NCBI RefSeq assembly: GCF_027359925.1
Contig: NZ_CP114767.1
Coordinates: 2,976,001 to 3,040,000, forward strand
Reading direction: 5' to 3'
Source of the DNA: Hymenobacter canadensis
GTDB taxonomy: Bacteria > Bacteroidota > Bacteroidia > Cytophagales > Hymenobacteraceae
DNA length: 64,000 nt
How positions within the stretch are numbered: position 1 is the first letter of the stretch; each line of letters begins with the position of its first letter. This document shows, one piece after another, positions 8,055-15,405 of this stretch. Under the pieces are notes generated by a model. The model ran no database searches. It saw only the letters and a program-made list of their open reading frames with translations, and was not told the origin of the DNA. The position numbers and the translations under genes were made by a program.

Positions 8055-8612
8055 CTAGTAGGCGGGAGAAGGGGCGGGCACGATGGCCAGACGGCGTGCC
8101 CACCACATCCAGAGCAGAAAAATGCAGCCGTACACGACAAACGTGAACGTGTAGTGGTGGTTGAAATCGACGGATTTGTGGGCGTACAGGTGGTTGAGGG
8201 CCAGGGCGGCAACCCGCAGCACGTTCAGCAGGTAGATGAGCACAATACCCGTTGGGATAAACCAGAGCTTGCGCACTATCGGCCCCGGATAGGCCAGCAC
8301 GAACCCGGTGAACAGCGCATACAGCACCAATCCGTTGCAGGGATTCCCGACGAACACGGCCGGTTTCTGCTCGATCAGCAGCAGTTGCGGGCTACTGGCG
8401 TTCAGGCTGGCCGGAAAGCCCAGCACCTGTAGCAGCCACGTGGAAGCCTGGGCAATATTTCTGGATAAGGCCGGGTCCAGCCGGTTGTCGGCCCGGAGCC
8501 ATTGCTCATAGCCGAAGAACCAGACCAGGTACATACCTATTGCAAGCAGCAGAAAGCGCCGTAGAGAATGTATCGGTAGCGAGTTGGCGGGAGAGGGGGC
8601 GGCTGTATCCAT
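8055..8612 (-). CDS. Exosortase-family transpeptidase
   Basis: Polytopic inner-membrane cysteine transpeptidase predicted to cut a C-terminal sorting tail from exported proteins. From ATG 8612 (185 residues), several membrane helices carry the family triad: Cys92 in GNPCNGL, Arg133 in LNVLRVAALALNHLY, and His152 or His153 in FNHHYTFTF. The same frame can be read upstream to about 8723, but the extra residues are not membrane-like and ATG 8612 fits better. The length matches the short Bacteroidota subtypes (XrtF/XrtX group) rather than the long EpsH type; the exact subtype is not decidable here. No PEP-CTERM-like substrate is encoded in the window. Together with the following membrane protein it forms a two-gene operon. 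Confidence 0.82.
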   Translation of the reverse strand: MDTAAPSPANSLPIHSLRRFLLLAIGMYLVWFFGYEQWLRADNRLDPALSRNIAQASTWLLQVLGFPASLNASSPQLLLIEQKPAVFVGNPCNGLVLYALFTGFVLAYPGPIVRKLWFIPTGIVLIYLLNVLRVAALALNHLYAHKSVDFNHHYTFTFVVYGCIFLLWMWWARRLAIVPAPSPAY

Positions 8613-8866
8613 GCAGTGAAAATAGTGGTTTATTTCAGAGTTGGCCCGCACCGGCATAGCAGTGCCACCGGCGGGCGTGGTGCTTACGGATACGCAGCTA
8701 CCGGGGCAATTGGCTTTAGGCATGGCGGGTTGCCCGAATATTTTTTTACCCCCGGCCCCGGCGCCCCTCCGGCCGGCGTTGCCGGTAGCAAGTGCCGCTG
8801 CATCGGGCCGGGCATACAGATACTACCCGCTTTCTTTACCTTTAGCCGTATTACTGTCTCCCGCGT

Positions 8867-9859
8867 ATGATGCCGTCCTCTTCCAGCCCCAGCACTGCCC
8901 CACCCGATTATCAGCTGAAAATCAAGCAGGTATTTGCGGAGATGGGCAAAGTGGTGGTAGGCCAGCAGTACATGATTGGTCGGCTGCTGATCGGGCTCTT
9001 TACCGGTGGGCACATCCTGTTGGAAGGCGTGCCGGGTCTGGCCAAAACCCTCACCATCAGCACCCTGTCGAAGGTGCTGCACCTGCACTTTCAGCGCGTA
9101 CAGTTCACGCCCGACCTGCTGCCCTCCGACCTGGTAGGCACCATGATTTACAACCAGAATCAGTCGGTGTTTGAGGTGAAGAAGGGACCCATTTTTGCCA
9201 ACCTGGTACTGGCCGATGAGGTGAACCGCTCCCCGGCCAAGGTGCAAAGCGCCCTGCTGGAGGCCATGCAGGAAAAGCAGGTCACGATCGGCGAAACCAC
9301 GTATCCGCTGGACCTGCCGTTTCTGGTGCTGGCCACCCAGAACCCGGTGGAGCAGGAAGGCACCTACCCGCTGCCCGAGGCCCAGGTCGACCGGTTTATG
9401 ATGAAGGTGTTTGTGGACTACCTCAAGAAAGCCGACGAGCTGGAGGTGATGCGCCGCATGGCCAACATGAGCTACGTGGGCGAAGTAAGCCCCATTCTGA
9501 CCAAAGAAGACATCTTCGGCATCCGGCAGCAGATCAATCAGGTGCAGATTTCCGAAACGCTGGAGAAGTACATCATCGAACTGGTGTTTGCCACGCGCCG
9601 CCCGGCCGACTACGACCTGCCCGAGTTTCAGCAGTACGTGCAGTTTGGGGTGAGCCCGCGGGCCAGCATTTCGCTGCACCGTGCCGCCAAGGCCGTAGCC
9701 TACTTTGATGAGCGCGACTACGTGCTACCCGAAGACATCAAGGATGTGGCCAGTGACGTGCTCAATCACCGCATTCTGCTCACCTACGAGGCCGAGGCCG
9801 ACGGCATCCGGACCCAGGATCTGATTGAGGCCATTCTACGCAAGGTACCCATCAGCTAA
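8867..9859 (+). CDS. MoxR-family AAA+ ATPase
   Basis: 330-residue AAA+ ATPase of the MoxR/RavA clade, which acts as a chaperone for maturation of partner proteins, usually with VWA-domain proteins. Walker A is GVPGLAKT (54-61), Walker B is LVLADE (113-118), sensor 1 is LATQNP near 155-160, and the arginine region is EAQVDRFMMK. The C-terminal lid domain (about 220-330) is complete. Family members normally sit before DUF58 and VWA genes. Here the next gene is on the other strand, so this copy is an orphan. A possible promoter box TACCTTTA lies at 8837-8844. ATG codons at 8867 and 8870 are both possible starts. Confidence 0.93.
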   Translation: MMPSSSSPSTAPPDYQLKIKQVFAEMGKVVVGQQYMIGRLLIGLFTGGHILLEGVPGLAKTLTISTLSKVLHLHFQRVQFTPDLLPSDLVGTMIYNQNQSVFEVKKGPIFANLVLADEVNRSPAKVQSALLEAMQEKQVTIGETTYPLDLPFLVLATQNPVEQEGTYPLPEAQVDRFMMKVFVDYLKKADELEVMRRMANMSYVGEVSPILTKEDIFGIRQQINQVQISETLEKYIIELVFATRRPADYDLPEFQQYVQFGVSPRASISLHRAAKAVAYFDERDYVLPEDIKDVASDVLNHRILLTYEAEADGIRTQDLIEAILRKVPIS

Positions 9860-9873
9860 CGGCCCTACCGGCC

Positions 9874-10113
9874 TCAGATACGCAACACCCCGTGCAAACG
9901 AACGGGTGTGGCAGCTGGTACCGATACCGCAGATGCGGGCAGTGCTCCTGAAGCGGCCGCAACCGGAGTTCCCCCGGTCAGTCGGGCAATAAGCAGCAGG
10001 CAAAACAGCGCCCCACCTACCACCCAGGTCCAGTAATCCTGCTGGGGAACGACAGCCGCGGGCAGCGGAGGGCCGGCAGGTAGTGGGGGAACAGAGCGGA
10101 CCAGCGTATCCAT
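9874..10113 (-). CDS. Small single-span membrane protein, unknown
   Basis: 79 residues. There is one clear transmembrane helix (about 28-47, TWVVGGALFCLLLIARLTGG) between Pro/Ala-rich flanks. I recognise no family. It converges on the MoxR gene (15 bases between ends) and lies downstream of the anti-sigma-like gene, about 185 bases away on the same strand, so it could be a distal member of that unit. Confidence 0.5.
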   Translation of the reverse strand: MDTLVRSVPPLPAGPPLPAAVVPQQDYWTWVVGGALFCLLLIARLTGGTPVAAASGALPASAVSVPAATPVRLHGVLRI

Positions 10114-10297
10114 ATAACCGAATGAAAGTGAAACAGCTGAGGAAGCCTCAGCTTTCGCGTAGCAGACAAAAGGCCGGCACCCGGCAGCAGGTGCACCGAG
10201 TAGGTCGTTGCTGGGTCAGACAGGTTTTCAAACTAAAAGGCTGCTGAACAACCGCTATTTTTTGCGGCGGCCTCAGGCCCATGTGCCTGCTTTCCCC

Positions 10298-11053
10298 TCA
10301 GAATCTGGGCTTGCCTGTAGTCCGGGCGCGGCGGGGGCTAACCAGATGCCGCGCCCATTGCCCCACCGCCGACAAGCGCCGCCGGATGCCTCTCCCCTTT
10401 TCGGCGCGGCGGTGCGTGGGCTGGCGGAATTCGGTGTGAGACCCTTGCTGCCCATCTGCCCTGGGAGCTTCGGTAGCCGAGGGCGCCTGTGCTATTTCCG
10501 GGGCAGGCACTACCGCCGGCGTAACGGGGGTGTAAGGAGCTACCGGCAGGGCACTGGCAGCATTGCTATCCACTTCTGACAAAAGCACAGCTGCGAGGTC
10601 AGCGTCCAGCGCCGTTGCCAGAGGCGGCAGCTGAGAAGCCAAAGGTGCCACGGCCACTGGCCGCCGGCCTGCTGGGCGGGGTACGGCAGAAAGCCGCCGC
10701 CCGGTACCGGCCACCGCTACCGGCCCAGCCGACACCAGCTCCACGGAGGCAGCAGCGTCCGTACCAGGGTTTAGGGGCGTGGCCTGCGCCGCCACCGTGC
10801 GGGTTGCCGGCGCGGGTGCGGCGGGCAGCGTAGGCGTGGGCCGGGGCAGCAGCCACCCCGCCGCTACGCCAGCCAGCACCACGGCCGGCAGCAGAAATTT
10901 CAGCGGCACCAGCGGCTGCGAAGCGCCAGGCAGCGTTCCGATCCGGCCTTCGATGCCGTTCCAGACCCGGCGGGCTGGCGGCAGCTCAAACTCGCTGAAC
11001 GCTTCGCGCAGGTGCTGGTCCAGCAGTTCTTCTTCGGGGTCGTCGTAGCTCAT
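10298..11053 (-). CDS. Anti-sigma-factor-like membrane protein
   Basis: 251 residues, no recognised catalytic domain. An acidic N-terminal cytoplasmic segment (MSYDDPEEELLDQHLREAF) is followed by one transmembrane helix (about 51-68). A long Pro/Ala/Thr-rich region then leads to a strongly basic end. Its ATG overlaps the TGA of the ECF sigma gene by four bases (ATGA), which implies coupled translation. That arrangement, with a cytoplasmic helix and a single membrane span, is typical of Bacteroidota anti-sigma proteins, though no zinc-binding anti-sigma motif is visible. The basic tail could contact membrane or cell-wall polymers; this is inference. Confidence 0.7.
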   Translation of the reverse strand: MSYDDPEEELLDQHLREAFSEFELPPARRVWNGIEGRIGTLPGASQPLVPLKFLLPAVVLAGVAAGWLLPRPTPTLPAAPAPATRTVAAQATPLNPGTDAAASVELVSAGPVAVAGTGRRLSAVPRPAGRRPVAVAPLASQLPPLATALDADLAAVLLSEVDSNAASALPVAPYTPVTPAVVPAPEIAQAPSATEAPRADGQQGSHTEFRQPTHRRAEKGRGIRRRLSAVGQWARHLVSPRRARTTGKPRF

Positions 11054-11604
11054 AGTCGGAGGAAGGTATTCTGCTGTTGATATAGGGTTTGCAGTTGTTT
11101 GCGGGCTTTGCTGAGCTGGGCCTTGGAGGTGCTTTCCTGGATGCCCAGCAGCTCACTGATTTCACTGTGCGAGTACCCATCCACGGCGTAGAGCAGCAGA
11201 ATCATCTTGCAGCCGTCGGGCAGCTGCTCGATCAGGGCCAGCACCTCGGCTACGTTCAGCCGGTCCAGGGCGGCGGCAGCTACGGCGGGCTCCGGCAGCT
11301 GCTCCGGCTCGGCCTGGCAGCGGCGGCGCAGCTTGCCGCTCTGCCAGTGGTTGATGGCCGTCGTGACGACGACGCGCCGGATCCAGCCTTCCAGCGAGCC
11401 TTCCGCCCGGAAATCACGCAGGTGCGTGAACACCTTCACGAAGGCATCCTGCAGAATGTCCTCGGCTTCAGCCAGGCAGGTAGCGTACCGGCGCGCCACC
11501 CCCAGCATGCGCGCGGCGTAGCGGGCGTAGAGGGCGCGCTGCGCCGCCGGTTCGCGGCGTTGGCAACGGGCCAGCAGGGCATCGAGGTCAGGAGAAGCCA
11601 GCAT
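11050..11604 (-). CDS. ECF (sigma-70 family) RNA polymerase sigma factor
   Basis: 184 residues from ATG 11604 (MLASPDLDALLARC). Region 2 spans about 25-90 with EDILQDAFVKVF and the -10 recognition part GSLEGWIRRVVVTTAINHW. Region 4 spans about 118-175 with the helix-turn-helix YSHSEISELLGIQESTSKAQ. This is the compact two-domain ECF design. An upstream in-frame extension to 11682 lacks sigma features. It is coupled to the anti-sigma-like gene by a four-base overlap, so its activity is probably controlled by that protein. The target promoters are unknown. Confidence 0.92.
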   Translation of the reverse strand: MLASPDLDALLARCQRREPAAQRALYARYAARMLGVARRYATCLAEAEDILQDAFVKVFTHLRDFRAEGSLEGWIRRVVVTTAINHWQSGKLRRRCQAEPEQLPEPAVAAAALDRLNVAEVLALIEQLPDGCKMILLLYAVDGYSHSEISELLGIQESTSKAQLSKARKQLQTLYQQQNTFLRL

Positions 11605-11881
11605 GCAGAACGGAAAGCGCCCGGGCGGTGGGGTCGCACAGCTGGGCAGACAGGAAAGACCAGTAAAAGGCTGCCGACGCAAAGTCGATTAGCGCACATA
11701 CAGAATACCTGTCAAGTTAACTATCTGTCTGTCAGTTTTATGAAATACACAATAACTACTATATTTTCTACGATATACCCAACCCAAAGCAGCGGCGCCA
11801 CACAGCAACGGAGTGCTGTTGCGCCTCAGTAGACGGGTGCGAACAGACGTAGTAGCTTTGCAGCTCATTTATCCGTTGCCT

Positions 11882-12706
11882 GTGTCCCGTCTTACCAAAA
11901 CCCTGCGCGGGCTGGCCAGCCTGGCGCGCAACCCCTGGCTGCTCAACCACGTGCTGGCCGCCGATACCGCCGACTGGCAGCAGCGCGCCCGGGCCAACGG
12001 GCAGCGCGGCCTCACGGCGCAGGGGCTGCCGGCCGTGCCGCTCACGCACTTCCTCTCCCCCACCGCCGCGCACACCGTGCGGCCTTTCGCGTTTCGCGAA
12101 GGCGGCTCCCTGCCCACCGACCTGGTGCTGCTGCGCGCCCTGGCTGGGCAGGTGCCGGGCTGCCGCTACTTCGAGATTGGGACGTGGCGCGGCGAAAGCG
12201 CCGCCAACGTGGCCGAGGTAGCAGCCTCGGTGCACACCCTGAACCTGTCGGCAGAGGAGATGCGCGGGCTGGGGCTCAGTGAGCGGTACATTGATCTGCA
12301 CGGCTTTTTCTCGCGGCCCCTGCCCAACGTGCAGCACCTGCACGGCAACTCTGCCACCTTCGACTTGGCAGCGTTGCGGCAGCAGTTCGACGTGGTGTTC
12401 ATCGACGGCGACCACCGCTACGAGGCCGTGCGCACCGACACGCGCCGCGTGTTCGAGCACCTGGTGGGGCCGGAAACCGTGGTGGTGTGGCACGATGCCA
12501 GCCGCCAGCCGGGCGAGCCACGCTGGGAAGTGCTGGCCGGCATCCTCGACGGCCTGCCCGCTGCTGCCGCCGGCCAGCTGGTACAGGTGGAGAATACGCT
12601 CTGCGCCCTGTACTCGCCGCGCCCGCTACCCACCCACACCCCGGACCCGCTGCGCGACCCGGACCAGTGGTTTGAGGTGACGCTGCGGCCCGTAGCAGGC
12701 CGCTAG
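11882..12706 (+). CDS. Class I SAM-dependent methyltransferase (Methyltransf_24 type)
   Basis: 274 residues from GTG 11882 (reads VSRLTKTLRGLASLARNPWLL, the usual opening of this Bacteroidota family). An alternative GTG at 11813 would add 23 poorly supported residues. The SAM-binding motif I is YFEIGTWRGES (about 96-106). The acidic motif FIDGDHRYE is at about 173-181, and a histidine follows in VVVWHDAS. This pattern fits methyltransferases found in polysaccharide or secondary-metabolite clusters; the acceptor is unknown. It converges on the flippase gene so closely that their stop codons overlap as CTAG. Confidence 0.8.
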   Translation: MSRLTKTLRGLASLARNPWLLNHVLAADTADWQQRARANGQRGLTAQGLPAVPLTHFLSPTAAHTVRPFAFREGGSLPTDLVLLRALAGQVPGCRYFEIGTWRGESAANVAEVAASVHTLNLSAEEMRGLGLSERYIDLHGFFSRPLPNVQHLHGNSATFDLAALRQQFDVVFIDGDHRYEAVRTDTRRVFEHLVGPETVVVWHDASRQPGEPRWEVLAGILDGLPAAAAGQLVQVENTLCALYSPRPLPTHTPDPLRDPDQWFEVTLRPVAGR

Positions 12707-13962
12707 CGCGTCCGCAGCAGCCCACGCAGATAGGCCACGTCGGCGGGGCCGGGCAGCCACTCGGCCCAGCCGGCGCCGGTCGCCTGCCCGAACTGCACCA
12801 GCAGGTAGGCCGTGGAAGCCACGTACGACAAGGACGTAGCCATAGCGGCTCCCGCAATGCCCAGCCGCGGAATCAGCAGCCAGCAGGCCGGCACCGTCAC
12901 GGCCAGCCCCACCACGGTAGCCCAGTTGTTGACGCGGTAGCGGCCCAGGCCCGCGAAGTAGCTGCTGCAGGCCACGTTCAAAGCCACCGCCACCACGCCC
13001 GGCACCAGCCACCCGATAACCGGCCGCGCCGCCCCAAACTCCGGCCCGAATACGCCCGCCAGCAGCGCAGACGGCAGCAATGCCAGCACCACCACGGCCG
13101 CCGCCGTGGCCAGCACTGCCAGCCGGGCCACCTGCAGTGCCGGGGCCAGCTGGGCCTGCTTGTCGTCGGCGTGCACCAGGTCCACGTACTGAATGAGGGC
13201 GGCACTGCGCGGAATCAGCCAGATGGCTTCGGCCAGCGCCACGCCCACGCTCAGCACGCCCACGGCCCGCGCATCGGCAAAATGCGCCACAAAATAGTAG
13301 CTGAGGCGGTAGTTGGCGAAAGCCAGGATATTGGACAGGTGCGCCCCGCGGCTGTGGTGGCTGAGCTCCTGGGTAGTTTCGCGCAGCCCGCGGCCTCCCT
13401 CCCATTGGTCGGGCAGGCGGCGCAGCAGCCCGAAGCTGGCCAGCAGCGGCAGCGCATAGGCCACGTACGCGGCATAGTAGTAGGCCGGCACCTCGCGCCA
13501 GCCCAGGCCGGCAAACGCCAGCAGCAGTAGCCCGGCCAGCAGCGCCACCTGCGCTATATTGAGGGCGTTGTAGGCGGCTTCCTGCTTGCGGCCTAGCAGC
13601 AGCGAAATATTGATGGACAGAAAGGCCTGCAGCAGTGCCAGCCCCCACAGATGCCCCAGGTAGCTCAGCGGCCCCGGCCGCAGCAGGCCGGCCAGCACTG
13701 TGCCAGCCGTGCACACCACCATGGCCCAGCCGTAAGCCGGCACCAGCAGATGCCACACGTTGCGGCGTGGCGCCAGAAATATCAGCGACGAGCCGCCCAG
13801 CAGCCCGATAAACAGCAGCAGTGCCGCGCAGTCCGTCACGAACAAGCTCACGCTGCCCCGCCCGGCCGCCCCCAGGTAGCGCGCCGTCAGCCACACCACC
13901 GCAAAGCTCAGCAGCGCCGACGACAACCGGGTAGCAAACGTGTGGAAGATGCGGCGGAGCAC
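12703..13962 (-). CDS. Wzx-like polysaccharide flippase
   Basis: 419-residue polytopic protein with about 12 hydrophobic helices and the MATE/MOP polysaccharide-transporter pattern. The opening MLRRIFHTFATRLSSALLSF with ARYLGAAGRGSVSLFV is characteristic of lipid-linked oligosaccharide flippases. It would move undecaprenyl-linked sugar repeats across the inner membrane. It is transcribed in the same direction as the GT4 gene upstream (137 bases away, with a palindromic repeat between them). Its stop codon overlaps the methyltransferase stop on the other strand. Confidence 0.85.
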   Translation of the reverse strand: MLRRIFHTFATRLSSALLSFAVVWLTARYLGAAGRGSVSLFVTDCAALLLFIGLLGGSSLIFLAPRRNVWHLLVPAYGWAMVVCTAGTVLAGLLRPGPLSYLGHLWGLALLQAFLSINISLLLGRKQEAAYNALNIAQVALLAGLLLLAFAGLGWREVPAYYYAAYVAYALPLLASFGLLRRLPDQWEGGRGLRETTQELSHHSRGAHLSNILAFANYRLSYYFVAHFADARAVGVLSVGVALAEAIWLIPRSAALIQYVDLVHADDKQAQLAPALQVARLAVLATAAAVVVLALLPSALLAGVFGPEFGAARPVIGWLVPGVVAVALNVACSSYFAGLGRYRVNNWATVVGLAVTVPACWLLIPRLGIAGAAMATSLSYVASTAYLLVQFGQATGAGWAEWLPGPADVAYLRGLLRTR

Positions 13963-13989
13963 TTTTGGTGATGGGGTAATGAGGTAATA

Positions 13990-14100
13990 AAGGTACTGTC
14001 ATCCTGAGCTTGCGAAGGACCTTATCCCGCCAGGGCTACTACCGAAAGATTCCGTTACAATGTGATAAGGTCCTTCGCAAGCTCAGGATGACAGTACCTT
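13990..14100. repeat. Intergenic palindrome, GTCATnnnGAGC family
   Basis: Perfect 37-base arms (13990-14026 and 14064-14100) around a 37-base loop, with core CTGTCATCCTGAGCTTGCGA. It fills the gap between the GT4 stop codon and the flippase start. Related palindromes occur at 35547, 51593, 60191 and 62494. Confidence 0.9.
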
Positions 14101-15281
14101 CAGCTCTCCATCACCTCATCATACCAGCTTGCAAACTGCTGGCCGACGGCCTGCTGGCTGAAGTGCTGCTCGGCGTGGCGGTGCAGGGCGGCGGCATCGA
14201 ACTGCTGCGGGTGGTCGAGGACGCTGGTCAGGGCCTGGGTCAGGGCGTCTTCGTCGGCGGGCGCTACCAGGAAGCCGCGGGTGCCGTCGGGGGGCAGCAG
14301 CTCGGGCACGCCGCCGACGTGAGTGGCCACGGCCGGCAGCCCGCTGGCCTGGGCCTCGATGAGCACGCAGGGCAGGTTTTCGTAGTTGCTGAACAGCACG
14401 AAGCAGGCTGCACGGCGCATCTCAGCGGCCACAGCTTCAGTGGAGAGCTTGCCCAGAAACGTCACGGTGCCATCCTGCAGCAAGCCCAGGTCGGCGGCCA
14501 GCTGGCGGAGCTGGGTTTCGGCGGGACCGTAGCCGGCAATGCGCAGCGTCAGGCCGGGACGGGCGGGCCGCAGGCGCGCCACCACGCGCAGCAGGCCGCT
14601 CAGGTTTTTGGCCTGCTCGTTGAAGGCGGCCACGTGCAGCAGGCCCTGCCGCGCCACGGGCGGCTCGGCCGGCCGAAACAAGGCCGTATCCACCACGTTC
14701 GGAATCACCACCGTACGGGCATTACCGATGCCCAACTGCCCCAGCGCCCCGCGCAGATTCTCCGACACGGTGTGCAGCGCCGCCGCCGCCCGCACCACCC
14801 GCTGCGTGAGGTACCGCCGCAGCGCCCCGATGCGGTGCGCGTTCTGGGGCAGATACAGCGTCCAATGCTCGGTAATGACGTACGGGATGCGGCGCGTCAG
14901 CGTCAGCCACCACGCAAACAGGCCTGTGCGCAGCAGCACATGCACGTGCACCAGCTGCGGCGGCGCGCCCCAGTGCCGCACCAGCTGCCGGTAGCCGCGC
15001 CCCAGGCACCAGAAGTACAGCCCCAGCTTCAGCACCTTATCCAGCGCGGCCAGGCCGGTGGGGCGGGCACGGTAGTAGTAGCGCAGCGTGGGTACGGGAC
15101 CGGCCAAGTCGGCGTCGCACTCGGTCAGGCGCCGGAGTGGGCCGCGGGCTACGGCGGCAAACAGCACGGCCACCTGGGCATGGGGCGCAATGGCCGCCAC
15201 GTGCCGGCCCACGAAGTCGCCATCCTGGTCGTCGTAGCGGTTGGGGTACCACTTGGGCAGCATCAGTACGCGGGGCTTCAT
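14100..15281 (-). CDS. Glycosyltransferase family 4
   Basis: 393 residues from ATG 15281 (MKPRVLMLPKWYPNRYDDQDG). GT-B fold. The N-terminal acceptor half has the ring-like start with DFVGRHVAAI. The C-terminal donor half contains VLFSNYENLPCVLIEAQASG, the GT4 E-x7-E motif that binds the nucleotide sugar. It is probably a retaining transferase building surface glycan, given the flippase and methyltransferase next to it. The sugar and linkage cannot be read from sequence. An in-frame extension to 15305 adds only eight residues. Confidence 0.9.
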   Translation of the reverse strand: MKPRVLMLPKWYPNRYDDQDGDFVGRHVAAIAPHAQVAVLFAAVARGPLRRLTECDADLAGPVPTLRYYYRARPTGLAALDKVLKLGLYFWCLGRGYRQLVRHWGAPPQLVHVHVLLRTGLFAWWLTLTRRIPYVITEHWTLYLPQNAHRIGALRRYLTQRVVRAAAALHTVSENLRGALGQLGIGNARTVVIPNVVDTALFRPAEPPVARQGLLHVAAFNEQAKNLSGLLRVVARLRPARPGLTLRIAGYGPAETQLRQLAADLGLLQDGTVTFLGKLSTEAVAAEMRRAACFVLFSNYENLPCVLIEAQASGLPAVATHVGGVPELLPPDGTRGFLVAPADEDALTQALTSVLDHPQQFDAAALHRHAEQHFSQQAVGQQFASWYDEVMES

Positions 15282-15356
15282 CGGGGCGCAAGCTACAGGT
15301 TTCAACCCTGATTTCGGCGGCGGCTTTGCCGTATTACCTCAGGCTGTAAACAACAA

Positions 15357-15387
15357 AAAAGCCTGCTCCACGAGGGAGCAGGCTTTT
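15357..15387 (-). terminator. Intrinsic terminator of the beta-helix protein gene
   Basis: AAAAGCCTGCTCC (15357-15369) pairs with GGAGCAGGCTTTT (15375-15387). The A run before the stem gives the U tract on the minus strand. Confidence 0.85.
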
Positions 15388-15405
15388 CCATAAGGGAGTC
15401 AGAAC

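Noticed and set aside
12626..14002. 458-residue alternative frame across the flippase gene
   Set aside because: Frame-shifted shadow on the same strand, Gly/Arg/Ala-rich; the in-frame flippase has clean membrane helices.
13990..14100. MITE or IS remnant interpretation of the palindromes
   Set aside because: No target-site duplication, no transposase fragment, and the arms span the whole element; a repeat/terminator role is simpler.
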